In this document: positions 37,640 through 50,195 of the stretch, in pieces
Numbering within the stretch: the stretch's first letter is position 1
Layout: every line of letters begins with the position of its first letter
From: Camillea tinctor
Taxonomy: Eukaryota; Ascomycota; Sordariomycetes; Xylariales; Xylariaceae
Reading direction: 5' to 3'
Length of the DNA stretch: 64,000 nt
Assembly: GCA_022578605.1 (NCBI GenBank)
Contig: MU394081.1
Span: forward strand, 248,850 to 312,849
Position numbers and translations under genes: made by a program
The notes under the pieces: model-generated
Told to the model about the DNA's origin: nothing
The model's database searches: none
What the model saw: only the letters and a program-made list of their open reading frames with translations

Positions 37640-39312
37640 TTACAAACTCGCCACCTCAACCCCCTGAGCCACCGCCTCCAACGCCGGCCAGACAGATTTA
37701 ACCGTCTCCCTGAGCTGAGACTCGCTAAACCCGATTCCGGCCATAATCTGGTCGTATGTGTTCTTCACCACCAAACCCAGCGGCGAGTCCCGCCCGTGCA
37801 TGCGCGGCAAGTAGTCGTAGACGTCGAAGAGAAACCCGAAATAGACGATGCGCAGGTCGAGCCCTGCCTGCGCAAACTCCTGGTAGATCTCCCGGTGTAC
37901 CGCGCCGCACAGCACGTTGGTGATCGTAGAAAGCACCCACGCGTGGGTCAGCCGGTCGGGGTAGAACGCCTGCGGCGCGAGCTTGGGGTCGATCTCGAAG
38001 TACAGCTTGAGGCCGATGCGGAACGCTTTGTACGGCTCTCCCGAGTCTAGGTACAGCCCAAACAGGCGACGGGCCAGTCGTGGTACCGGCTGTCTCGTCC
38101 AGCTCCACATGCCCGACGTGATACACATCTGCAGTGCTCTGCGTATGTCTTCTATGCTCGAGTCTGGCTTCTCCGCCACGGAAAAGGCTTCTGCTTGTAA
38201 TATGGCCAGTCGCCGCTTAGCTGTGGCATCCTTCCCAGACACCGAATACCTCGACAGCTGTGGTTCGTGCCGGCCAACGAGACCGTCGGCATATTGGCAA
38301 TGCTCTTGAGGTAGTTTTCCTAGTGCATGTAGAAAGATATCCTGGGCTAAGACCGGACCCTGTTTGCATTTTGCGCATTGGCAAGTAAAGAGATGGGTCT
38401 TCTTCAGGTCTGCTTGCCGCACGCTGAAGGGGTTTGTAACGTCAGTATACTTGAGAAATATCTCGTCGCCCTTCTTGATGGGCTTGATAGCCTTAAGTAG
38501 CGTCTTCGGCTGGTTGAAGACTTGGACAACGTTTGGGTCACAAGAATGATTGGCACTAGAAACGAGAGGGTCAAACCCAATGCCCAAGTGGATATCATCC
38601 AGGCCAGACGATAATTCGAAACAGTTGCACATGACCTACCAACCCAACCACTGTTAGCCGATGCCTGTCTCCGAGTTGAGATGAAACGCACGTTGATCAA
38701 GAGGGCTCTAGACGCGGCTTGGGCTTCCATATTCTCTAGCTTGGGCTCACCGCAGTACTTCCATACTGCGTGCCCGAGCATTTTGAAGTCGTCGAACCTC
38801 TTCGGGTCCTGTTGGCTGAACTCATGAAGCGCGCTGGGCTCGCCGGCTGGGCGGAATTTCAATATGTCAAGGAGATTCCCATTCTTGCCCTCGGGGTCGG
38901 CTTGCAGCCGGCCCAGGAGCTTGATCACGGCGCGAACATGCACAGGCAAGTCGGGCTGGTCTTTGGGGGCCAAGATCTTGCACTCGTACTTGTGCTCCCG
39001 CTTCCAGGCTTTGGCTTGGCACGTCTTGGAGCAGTACCCGACCCGGCGGCAGCCCGTGCAGCTCTTTACTTCTACGATGCCGGTCGGCATCCCCATAGAA
39101 GCGGCCTGCGCCCGCTCCACGGGGTCGGTGGCGCCCCGCTGGAAACACCATGCACAAGTGTCCAGCATGCGCTCTACCTCGGGCTCGGCTACCAGAGGCC
39201 GGTCGACAGAGAGTACTAGATCTCCCGGTGCGAAGTCCTTGCGGGCAAAGAGCCCGCGCCCGGCCCCCGCGATTTGGGACTGCTTGACCTCAACATGTTC
39301 AAGGTCCGGCAT
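37640..39312 (-). CDS. SET and MYND domain protein (SMYD-like lysine methyltransferase)
   Basis: Exons 39312-38692 and 38635-37640; the 56-nt intron (GTGCGT...GGTAG) is in phase 0 and joins ALLIN to VMCNCFELSS, giving 538 aa. The SET domain starts at IAGAGRGLFARKDFAPGDLVL and is split by a MYND zinc finger (residues 53-111: CAWC..CTGC..YC..C, then H and C). It resumes with the NHSCDPN motif near residues 236-242 and GDEIFLKYTD. A post-SET CQCAKC follows near 290. The C-terminal half is helical, as in the TPR-like CTD of SMYD proteins. Such enzymes methylate histone or non-histone lysines; target and location cannot be deduced. MPDLEHVE is the first ATG of the frame; the open frame above it begins with a TTG. 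Confidence 0.93.
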
Positions 39313-40750
39313 TCTGGTCTGCTGGTTGTTAGTATGAGAGAGAATATCAAAATGAGTGACCAATAGTTGCCCCCCTTAAAGGTTTAAGTAGAGGTTTATC
39401 TACAGTAAGTGTATACGACGTTGTATGTACATACGTAGGTATTGGCCCACTTTTAGGTCCTGTGCGAGGATCATGTATGTAATAGTTATCGCTATAAGAG
39501 TTATTATGTGACTATCGAATCCGAGTAGTTCAACTGGTCGGTTGGGTCTGACAACGGCAACTTATTATAGTGTAAGAATTAACTCTTATCAAGAGTCTCA
39601 GGTTATCATTCTTAACCAATAAATAGGCTTAAAAATTATAATATCTTCTCCACACATGCATCATGTTAGCAATCCATGTTTTATATATCATATTCAAAAA
39701 TAGAGAGTTCCGCAACATTAAAAAAAAAATTCTAAGATCTATTTTCTTCAAGGTGTATAATCGTTGCTAGTTCTGTCAGCAAGTAATTCTTCCGTTAAAA
39801 TTTGGGAGGTGAGGTAATATATAACGGACACTAGGCATACAGAATTGCAACTTACACTAATATAGCCTGGAAACGGTAATCAATATCTTCAATGTTGTGG
39901 GTTTATAGAAACCCACTCGTTACTTTTTTTTTTTTAAACTCTTGTGACTATAGAATATTTCGTTCACCGCTTCGTATTTCTTTCTAGCGTCAGTCTTACT
40001 AACAACCCCTCCCTCAGTGAATAGAAGGGGTAGTGGAATTATGTTTAAACAGTTTTTAGAAATTTACCCTAACTAATCTAGGGTTGTTGGGAGGAATAGT
40101 GAGTTCTTTCCCACAACTACCTACCCGTATGACCTAGGTTATTATAATAACTTGTCAAATTGGATACGAGCAAACCAAGTTAGGGGCATATACTATGAGC
40201 CCTGTTAAATATAATAATTCGTAATGTAGACGGGCCGCTTGTGTTTGGTGAGGCAACTCAAAAGCGAGATCAGATTTATCCAGTAATTATCCAGTTTATA
40301 TCTAGAGATCTTAGATATATACGTAGTGTAGCGGTCAGTCAGGTAGAAATGACGATGAAGCTATCATTGTGATGTGCAGATGGTGGAGCCGCTGGGGCTT
40401 ACTGGGTAGTGTAGGTGATGATTTTACGGTATCAAAACGATGAAATCTACCTAGTGTAGATAGACACTAAACAAAATCTATAGATCCGTGAACAGACCCG
40501 AAGTGAAATTGGTACACGACCCCGGCAGTAAGCCATCCCTTGTCCTGTTGTAAGCCAGACTCCATCTATAAAGCTTGGCAGAGAAAGCGAGGAAAAAAGG
40601 CTGCCTCTCAAAATTTTAATAGGTAATAGGTGAGATATCTAGTGTTAAGTGGTTTTTTTTTCCGGTTCCTATTTTCCTCCCTCCCTCCATCTCGTTCAAC
40701 AAGATGCTGTCATAAACTGTCATAATCCTTTCGTAAGTTCGTTTAAAGTT
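39313..40750. other. AT-rich intergenic region
   Basis: No gene is visible. 39400-40650 is clearly AT-rich with many stops in all frames, A-runs (39720-39731) and T-runs (39926-39936). Composition and TA content resemble RIP-decayed repeat DNA, but no transposase or reverse transcriptase motif can be read. Neither flank shows terminal repeats that I can pair by eye. Confidence 0.5.
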
Positions 40751-42058
40751 TCAGTAGTTCGTCGCCAACAGTTGCTGCTCCCTCTCCCACATAAGCCACA
40801 CGACCGCGCCGGCGGGACCCGCGCAAAGACTGAACGCCGTGATCACAAACGCAAGTCTAACCCAGCCTTTCCCGTTGAGGGGTGTTCTTCTTGAGTTTAT
40901 ATATAGAGCAGATGACCAGATGATAGCCGCCGTGGACCCAACGTACTGGTCGTAGTGGAAGAAGCCATGCATCGCGGACGCCATGGACTGCATCTTTGTA
41001 GACGTGTAGAAGAGAGGGGGCATGAATACCTCCGACATGGTCCAAGCCGCACGAAGGTGAGGCGGGAAGATGGCGGGCAACACAGCGACTGCTATCGTGA
41101 CAAGCAGCGGCCCTAGCTGAGACGCAACGCAGCAGATAAATGCGAAAGAATACACTTTGGATAAGTATATGGAGCCTCTGTTTTCTATCTGCGGCGGGGA
41201 GACGTCTAGGCCGGCGGCTCCCTCTGCCTTCTCGAACTTGAGGTCATACTGAATGTGGCTAATGCTAGTAGTCCTCCGCCTCTTAGAGTAGTACGAGGCA
41301 AAGGCCTTCTGTACAAGCATAGCCCAGATGGGCGATCCTTGCCATAGACCGCCGAACCACTGGTGAAGAGAGTTCGGGAATAGTGGCACGCTCATCAGGA
41401 TAGCTGGTATTATGTAGCCTATAACCATAGCTTCAGGAACCATTTTCAAGCTCGCCTGGTGCGCGATGCGGGTTGATTCTGCCAATCGCAAGCTAAAGGC
41501 TTGAGAGGCCCGCGAGCTAAGTAGATGGATGATGCCGTAGAGCGGCATGACGAGCCCGTAGCTAAATATCTGGATTGCACACGCCCATATCGAGAAACTA
41601 CGGTTTTATTAGCATGTTTTTCGCTTTTACCCTCCTTTTCTCAAGATAGTTGTCTCAACAGCTATTCTGATAACTTACAAACGAAAAGTGTTTGACTTGT
41701 TTCCCTCTCGCAAACCCTCTATCATCATGACAGCGAGTATCCCTAGATACTGACCGCCAAAGTGAACGGCATACAACGACAGCTGGGGGCGCGATCCATT
41801 CGTAACACTGGCAAACATGACGCTTGCTAAGGCCAGCAACCTGTCCAGGGGCCCTATCCCAGTGTAGAACGTGAGGATCGAATTCGAGGAATCCGGCAGG
41901 TTGTATGGACCCTCGCGCCATATTCGAAGCAGGGCTTCGATGTAGCCGACACGATATAGCATGCCATGCAATGCTATCCACCCGAAGATATGGGTTAAGG
42001 TTAGTGCCAGAGCGGCAATGATGTTGGTAGTACTCGGTGTCATCTTATAGTCTGCCAT
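40751..42058 (-). CDS. Polytopic membrane protein of a family common in fungal secondary-metabolite clusters
   Basis: Exons 42058-41679 and 41597-40751; the 81-nt intron (GTAAGT...CGTAG) joins in phase 2 as NTFRFFSIWACAIQIFSYGLV, giving 408 aa. About seven to eight hydrophobic helices are visible. Diagnostic stretches are TGIGPLDRLLALASVMFASVTNGSRPQLSLYAVHFGGQ, then VMMIEGLREGNK, VMPLYGIIHLLSS and AMVIGYIIPAILMSVPLF. An HQWFGGLWQGSPIW block and GFFHYDQYVGSTAAIIWSS near the end complete the pattern. I know this architecture as a recurrent accessory membrane protein in fungal terpenoid and polyketide clusters (PaxA-like in overall plan), without an agreed function. No synthase, P450 or cluster regulator lies next to it here. 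The start is the first ATG (MADYKMTPS); a TTG extends the frame by five codons. Confidence 0.8.
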
Positions 42059-45000
42059 GATGTTGTGTAGCAACTTTCAAAAGGAGAGAGAGAGCTCAAC
42101 GCATAATCAACAATGAGGTGAGTAGGGCCATTCTTGGATATATATAACACAACTCCTTATGTGGGAAACCTCATTCTGCTCTTTCACCTCCCTACATGTC
42201 ACTTGTTTTACCATTTTACAACTAAGGGTCTAGACCTAGACACCTAGCATGCTTCGGGTTTCCAATCTAGGGTTTGATAAGCACTTGACCATAGTGTTGG
42301 TTAACGATGCAGAGTCCCACGTGCAGGCAAGCAGCCAGTTAGTAAGTCACCGTTCCTTTTTTCCCATGTGAAGGTGAAGTTATACTTGGCCTCTTTCGTC
42401 TAAGCGACATATTACGGTTACCCAGACGAGACAACTGATTGGAGTCTCACGATTATGACGTCTACCTGCGATATCGCACGAGACGGACAGACAAATAGAG
42501 AGGAAGCGGCCCGACATCTGACTAGAGGCGCATATGTAGGCCAGTATAATAGCAGCATCTGGACGACGATCTTGCCTTACATAAGTAGTTTTCCCTATTC
42601 GTTCTTGGGTTCCGGTGACATGTCCCAACACCACGAAGGGGACAGGATGGCACAATAGCGGGACTATCTGCATGACACATTTCCGTCCTAGCATTAGCGT
42701 TCCAGGCTCGAGGCTTCTAGCCTTGGACTATATGGAGACTATAGAGAGCCTGACGCTCGCTCGCTTAGCAGGAAATCAAACTCCGTGGCCATCTGTGCAG
42801 ATGGTGCGGCCTTTGTCTCCTGGAACTGCGCCCATGGCCTTGGGACAGCACTAGGTAAGGTATTATGCTTTTTTGGAAGATCTCTGTCTAATCTAGCCAA
42901 GCGGGCAAGGAAAGAGAATCAAATATAACCCAGATGAACCAAAACCACGTGCATTTCGATTTTCATCCGGTATCATTAGCAGCAGAAAGCTGACGTATGC
43001 TTCAGACATTTTCCCGAACATGTATGTAAGGGGGACACAACAACGGTTACTTCTCATGACTCTCCTATTGGATGTGCCATAACATACATATACGTAGGTA
43101 CGTGCTAGGTTGAGGAACTACATACGAACAGGATTAAATATAGGGTTCTTAGCAATTGTAGTTATAAAACAATTGCATAATCCCGCTGCGCCGCAACCCA
43201 AGTTAGAACCGGAACGGCATCTCTTGCCGGCGGCATTGGCTAGAATGGGTATGGATTTCTAGAAAAGAGCAAAAGGAAAAGAAGAGAAGAGAAAAAAACA
43301 ATACCCACCAGATGCAGCCGGCACAAGCAATCCGCTTGGAGCCAAGTCATAGAAAGCACCAATGGCACCTTTGGGATAAGTACATTATAGGCATGGTCCT
43401 TTTTATGTCCACTTCGTCTTCTCCCTGATAGCTAACGACACTACTATATGTAGAATGCCATATCTGCAGTCTATGCATACTAATTCCTTCGATATGGAAC
43501 TAGCCTGAGAAGTTATTCGTTATCATTTGTCCAAGTCTTCTAACTAGATCTTACAAGTTGACTACCGGTACTAAATAGTCCAGAGTCCAGCGTCCCTCTA
43601 ATACATAGTCTTTTTGCAGCCCCCTCTTCTTTTATCTCTTCCCCTTCCCTTCTCTCACTTTCCTCCCACTCGACTATGGTTTTTTTTTTTCATGTTTCAT
43701 TTTTTTCATCATACCTAACCCGACAGGTCCCATTACACAGCAGGACGCATGATCTAGTGTTTATTTTCGCGACAAATGTTGCGGATAGTTACTAAGACTC
43801 TACTACGTTAACTACGTTAATGGGTGGACTCTTCCAACTTCAGCTGGAGTCTAGCCCAGTCTCATGAGCAGATATGTATGTATGTGTGTATGTAGGTGTG
43901 TAAAGTTCGTGTATGCTACCTACATATTATCAATTATCAGATCAACCCCGCATGCATCAGCATACTCATCATCAACATCAAGCATCCATCATTATCGTCA
44001 CCACTAATAAAACCTGAATATATACCTATGGTTAAGCAAGGGTCCGAACTGAGATGAAGTATTATTTTGCGACCCTTAGTGCCGCCCAGCCCGCTTTGTC
44101 GAACAGGGGGGCTCTTCTTCCCCCCCTTGTTCTCCCCACATGCCATGGCTACCAATGCATACTACTTGACAGGTCCCTATCCTTGAAAGTGAGTAATGTT
44201 GGCCCGGCTCCATTCCATCCCAACCCACCCACCCAGCTGCCACCTTACCCCTCTTGAACGCTTTCCCGCCCATCCCCACGTCCCTCGAAAACGCATATGG
44301 CCCAGGAAGTTCTGAATCAGGAAGATTTCTGTCCAACTGGTGCTCTTGCATCGACAGCGGGTAGCCGATCGATACTTTAACAAGCCTAGGGAGCAGAAAG
44401 GTCTGGAACCGAGAGGTATAGAAGTGTGTGTGCCTGTGTGTCTATGTCTGCGTATGTGTGCGTGTTCTTTAAAATTCCCTAACCTATATCCTACCCTATC
44501 CTATCCTATCCCATTCCATACCATACTATACCATACCATACTATACCATACCATACTATCCTCTAGGAGCAATTCGCACACGCTTGATTTTACTTTACTT
44601 TCAGACCTGTCACCTGCAGCGATGCATCGCGGGAACTAACATGATACATACCATTGGGATTTTTGGGGACGAGAAGATAAAATCCTTCTAAGATTAAGGG
44701 TAAGGGTTCTGTTTTTTATGCTACTTAACTTTTTTCTGGGTCTATTGCCTACCTCTCTCCATTCCTTTTCTTCCGTTCCTTGCTATTTTGTCTCCGGTTC
44801 CCACATCTTGTCATGGTATAGAGCAGCTGTTTCGGCCAAGCACAGCTGCGTCACTTCGCCCAACCTTTTCTCCTCTTCTAATATACTCGTTATCTACCTA
44901 CCTACATATCCAGCTCGGGCTGGGCACACGCTAAAAAAAAGCCTAGTAAGCATGGGTTATTTGTATGATGTGTAGTCAATGTGTGTTTGCGTTGTGTGTA

Positions 45001-47180
45001 GGGGATCACGATGGATACAGCCCCGGGAGAAGTCATTGGGCGAACAAACTCGAACATGTCTAAGTCACCATGGTATACGGGTCCTTCCATCCCCCTTCCC
45101 CCCTTCTCTCTCCCCTTTTCTGCATATATACAAGTAGTATATTCTTTTATATTTTTCCTGCCCGCCCCGATTTGTCAAGATTTAAACAGAAAAGTTCCGA
45201 TAGGCTACGTATGGTAATGTCTTCTTCAAATTTGGCACCAACCAGACCTCGTGGATTTGGCTTTCTTCACCGCCACAAAAGCTTTTCTTGCCTTTCAGCG
45301 GGCAGATTGCGATAGCAGGCCGTTCTCGGCAGGCGGACGACGGCCGCTTCCCTCTTGTCGTGTTGTATAGTGTCTCACGGAGAGGCCGTCTAGAATCACA
45401 TCTCGAGGCCCGGTTTTTATCCTCAGCCAACGACATCCAATACCGATAAGACATTCGGGAAAGAACATGCACGAACAAACAAACATACATACATACATAC
45501 ATTCATGCTTACGTACATGTTATACTACACCTAAGACATTAATATTGCTTCGAACAGGTAACTTTGGGGGCTTGCATGTATGATGTTCAAATCAGGTACG
45601 CCTCACCAACAATAAGCCAACCTGCATACCAAGCATGTATATGACCTTTACTATATTCCTCGGCCTTATATATATCTAGTTTTTATTTTATTTTCATTCG
45701 TATAATTCTATTCTATCCCCCCCTCTCCCTTTCCCTCTTCTTATATATATAAAAGAAGGAAGCTTATGATTCCTGCGTGGATCGAGACAAGGATTTACAT
45801 GGACTCTCTTGTTCACTCTTACAAAAACCAAGGACGTTGCAATGGATCCTCTCATGCTTCCAGACCTTACCTTCCGCCACCCACCGGCCGTATCCAACCT
45901 GCCATTGTATGTATGTAGGTAGACACCTAGTTAGGAGGTGGTACGGCTGTCTCAACCCGCTAGCCTGCGTAACGCTATACTCAGTATACACCTTTGTGCG
46001 TATGTACATACATGATCCCAAACATAACCTGGCCACCTACATATCTACACCAGGCCTGACTCACTACATTGTCCCTACCTTCCGCGCCGGTGCCCTGTCC
46101 TCTGTAAGCGGGGATATTCTTCACGGACCCCCGTCGGTTCGGTTTGCCGCCAAGACCTCTCAATCTCCAAAACGAAATCCTGCCGAAACCCACCCCCGCA
46201 ATTCCCTTTTCCTTTTTGTGCCAATGCTAAGTTAGTAACTTGTTAGATAACTTTAAGGTGGGTAGTGGTGGCGAGCATCTAGACGGGGAACGGCGGGGGA
46301 GGCAGGAGAAGAAGAAGATATTAGGAAATATAGGAGAGATATGATGTATAAAGGGAAGGACATAGGACCGTGTTCGGTCATTGCGCCGACCCTATATTCA
46401 CAGCTCCAAACTACCTAGCATTCTCCGCTCAGCCGTCGAATTTCCCCCAAGCGTTGCCAGCCAATGAAGTGACCTCCAATTGGGGTTGAGAACGGCTGGG
46501 CGAAGCCCAGTTGAGTGAGTTAGGAACCTCGGAAGTCAGTTGACTTATAAAACTACCGTACAAGCCCATATATATCAATCTCGACCCCGCGATGACATCC
46601 CGAACACGCACTAGCTTTTATACTAGCTCGGATCTTAATTTTCGTGATATCTGGGGAAGCTACGGGATTTATATTAGCTAGATTTAGTGTCGTCGACCGA
46701 TCCGGGATCTGAGATCGGTACGTCGAGAAGGTGAAGAATCCATAGGTCTAGATTGTCCAATTCGCCTGTTAGCTGTGTACTTTGGCTACACTGTACTACG
46801 AAGCCTCGGATCTCCTACTCTCTAAGATAGCTAGTTTGCTTACCCAGCTCCAACTCGTGTGCCTTACTCCGCATTTTAGCGGGCAAAAAGGACCTTGAAA
46901 GTATCCTAGTAGCGTTGCACTGACCTTCTTGAATGAGGAGGAAGAGGAGGAGGGAAATGAGGAGAAAGGCTAGGCGAAGGGCACCTCTTCTCCTTTTTAA
47001 GAAAGGGAAATCCGGGACAATCGATTGCCCTGGGGAGTACAATAGAATAGATTTAATAAACCACTACGAACCGGTGTTTTCACCGCACGACTTTTTGTTT
47101 CTTTCCCCCAATTCTAGAAGGGGAGAAGAAAGGAGAAAAGAGAAAGAAAAAGAAAGGGATAATAGGAATCGGCCGAAATC
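42059..47180. other. Gene-poor 5.1-kb intergenic region
   Basis: No credible gene is visible between the minus-strand membrane protein and the plus-strand permease, which are divergently arranged. Sub-blocks are: 42074-42900 mixed composition; 43090-43900 AT-rich with a T-run at 43680-43690; 44130-44480 richer in C; a CCATA/CTATA tandem tract at 44486-44562; ATAC runs near 45480-45502; TATATATATA at 45741-45752. Reading frames reach at most about 150 codons (45777-46235) and show no family features. 46920-47170 is purine-rich just before the permease ATG. Confidence 0.55.
44486..44562. repeat. CCTAT / CCATACTATA low-complexity tandem tract
   Basis: Imperfect tandem units first read CTATC, then CCATA and CTATAC. 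The gradual unit change suggests slippage in a neutral intergenic position. Confidence 0.75.
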
Positions 47181-49676
47181 ATGGATCACGATAGCGAAAA
47201 AGCGCGATGTGACATCGAACACCTCGAACGTGACGGGGCAACCAAACTGTCGGACCAGAGCCCAGTTGACGACGAGTTCGATGCCGACGAGGCGAAGCGA
47301 ATCATCTGGCGGATCGACCGTCGTCTGGTTACGACCGTCGGGCTTATGTACTGCGTCAGCCTGATGGACAGGACGAACCTGTCCGCGGCCGCGATCGCCG
47401 GCATGATCCCGGACCTTGAGTTAGTCGGGAACCGATATGTAAGTCGTCGTGGTTGTCCCCATATCCAACATCGCCTTTCTCGTACACATACATACATACA
47501 TATATATATATATATCTTGTATATATATAACCTATATACGTATGCCCCCATCCGTAATACCCATACATACGCGCCCGGGGGAAGGGATCCGGATCGGTCC
47601 GGGTCCCCTGAAGGGGTGTGGGTGTCCTACACCTAGAACCCCCCTCCATGAACCAGAACGCAAAGAATAGGGGGGAAAAAAACCCAAGCTCACCGTAATC
47701 TCTCTCTCTCTCTTTCTCTCGCAGTCGATCGTCACGCTCGTCTTCTTCATCACGTACATCGTGTTCCAGCCGCCGAGCACGGTCATCGTCCGCAAGATCG
47801 GCCCGCGGCTGCACCTGTCGTTCCTCATCTTCGCCTGGGGCGCCGTCATGATCGGCTTCGGCTTCGCGGACAGGTACGAGACCCTCGTCGCCCTGAGGGC
47901 CCTCCTGGGGCTCTTCGAGGCGGGGTTCTTTCCCTCTTGCGTCTACCTGCTGTAAGTGGAGCCTATATTTCCCTTTCCCCTGGAGAGCACCCTTCGCTGC
48001 GATTGGCGCGAGGAATGGATACCCATCAGCTCGTGATCATACGCAATGCGCGCATAAGGGGAGGGTCTCCTTGTCGAGGCTATCTTTTTTTATTATTACT
48101 TCTTTTGGTTCCTATCACTGGCTTTATCGAATGTTGGTTGCTAATTTATTAACTTCTGCAGCTCCACCTGGTACACACGATGTAAGCCCCTAGAGCCTTG
48201 CTATCATTGGTTACCATGAGCGGCGATGTGAATCCCTAGCTAACGCAGAGCACATAGATGAGGTTGGCCGGAGATATTCGCTCTTCTACGTCCTCGGCTG
48301 TGTTGCATCGGCCTTCTCGGGCATTCTCGCTTTCGGACTTATACATCTAGCAGGACGCGGCGGACTGGGTGGCTGGCGATGGATATTCATAGTTGAGGGT
48401 GAGTCAATCTCAAAAAGGAACTCCTGTTGCACCCCTCCTTTGCTCCTTTTATTTTCCCCCTTTTTTTGTCACCCCCCTGCCTCGGTTCTACTCACTTGAA
48501 GACCTTCGTGACTGACTAACCAATCAAAACCCTACATCTAGGCGCAATCACAACCGTACTTGGTGTCGCAGGTTACTGGCTTCTGGTCGATTTCCCCGAC
48601 TCGAAGCGCAAGTCATGGAGGTTTCTTAGTGACAGAGAGCGTGCGTGGGTGGTGCGCCGTGTGGATGCTGACCGCGGCGATGTAACAGCGCCTAAATTCC
48701 AGTTATCCAAGTTCCTGGCTGGAGGTCGTGACCCGAAAGTTTGGTAAGTACAAAAAGGATTATGGGGAGGAGAGGAAGCAACCTAGCTGCCAGCAGATTG
48801 ACGTTGCCGGCTCTTTACGTGCTTGCTATGCTTTTATTTGGTCTCCGAGTTGGACTAACGTCTAGTAATAATCTGTAGGGCGTATGGTCTGATCGCCTTC
48901 GGTACCACAACTATCACCTACTCGCTAGCCTACTTCCTACCTATCATCCTGAATGAGAACTTGGGCTTCGACGTGGGCACTTCTCAGTGCCTCGTCGCAC
49001 CCCCTTATGCCGTCGCTGGATTTTTCATGTATGGTATGGGCTGGCTTGGGGATCGTTATCGCTTAAGAGGACCTATCATCATTGGGAACATGATAGTTTG
49101 TCTAATTGGACTGCCCATGTTAGGGTGGCACCCTGACCCCAAGGTCCGCTACCTGGGCGCATTCTTTGTATGTGAAAATTTCCTTTCATTCTAATTCGTT
49201 ACCTATACTCACCCCCCTTCCAACTACATAACCCTCTTTCATTAATTCAGAGCTACTTATTGATGCGACTTAAAGATTGCCTCTGGAGCGAACTCGAACA
49301 TACCAGCTTCACTAGCATATCAAGCCAACAATATTCGTGGTCAGTGGAAGCGTGCCTTTGCTAGTGCCACGTGGGTAGGGTTTGGTGGGATTGGTGGGAT
49401 TGCCGGCAGTCTGGTCTTTAGGTCCCAAGATGCTGCTTCTGGCTACAGGCCCGGGCTGTGGGCTTGCATTGCATGTTGTCTTCTGATCATAGTTATGGTT
49501 TGCGTATGTGATCTCGCATACTACATCGACAACAAGAAAGCAGACAGGGGCGAGAAGGAACTCGAAAACTCCCCCGTAAGTACTTCCAATAACCTGGGCC
49601 AAAGAAGGAAGCATAGATTTACTAATATATTGACTAGGAGGATAATTTCCAGCCGGGTTTCCGCTATACTTACTAG
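47181..49676 (+). CDS. MFS anion:cation symporter, allantoate permease (Dal5) family
   Basis: Eight exons: 47181-47438, 47725-47951, 48162-48181 (20 nt), 48258-48398, 48542-48743, 48879-49167, 49276-49575 and 49638-49676. All joins keep frame and give 491 aa, the usual size. The N-terminus is acidic and cytosolic (VDDEFDADEAKRIIWRIDRRLVTTVGLMY), with LMDRTNLSAAAIAGM in the first loop, as in Dal5-like carriers. Twelve membrane helices follow; the central loop carries FPDSKRKSWRFLSDRERAWVVRRVDADRGD, and WLGDRYRLRGP is the second-half signature. The late ANSNIPASLAYQANNIRGQWKRAFASA block is diagnostic of the family. These carriers import allantoate, nicotinate, pantothenate, biotin or similar acids across the plasma membrane; the substrate cannot be read. 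Exon 7's acceptor (CTTAAAG at 49275) was chosen because the earlier CAG at 49251 breaks frame. Intron 1 holds CATA/TA repeats. Confidence 0.92.
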
Positions 49677-50195
49677 GTTTGATATAGTTAAGGTACTCAC
49701 ACGGATTGGATAGATATTTGTGTAAGAATTGTTCTCTATGGCAGGGGAAAGAAAGACGATCTATAGTAGAAAACCCTTGTTCAGCGGTTGACTTCCCATC
49801 GAAGCTTTTCTTGTATCAAATGATAGAAATGCCTATAACTCAAGATATCTTTTTTATATCAACATACTTTCCCATTCTCAGTATAATATTCATATTCCAT
49901 GCTATCTTCACGATTTCTTATGATTCATTCTTTATAGGAGGTACCATTGATAATAAGCTTAAGATATTGAAGTTAGTGTCACTACCCCTATATCCCGATC
50001 CTGATTATTATATTATGCAGAGCAAGAGCCCGGGACTTCGCATAGCAGACCAAAATAAAATTTCTAGATATTATGAGCCATGCACTATGCTACGGATATC
50101 TTCACAAAGTAGAAAAGTCTTGCTCGATCCAATTTCCTCATTGAGTCAAGAGTCGCGTGAAAATGAGTTTTTCCCTTTCGATTTCTAAAGCGCAA
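49677..50195. other. AT-rich region between convergent permease and APH-like genes
   Basis: This holds both 3' flanks. A frame without stops runs from 49706 to 50188 on plus; its first ATG is at 49820 (122 codons) and it includes a hydrophobic stretch. It has no family signature, so I do not call it a gene, but it is listed under findings. Confidence 0.5.

Noticed and set aside
45777..46235. 152-codon plus-strand frame in the gene-poor region
   Set aside because: The composition is random-looking, there is no recognised motif or promoter context, and it spans low-complexity TAC words.
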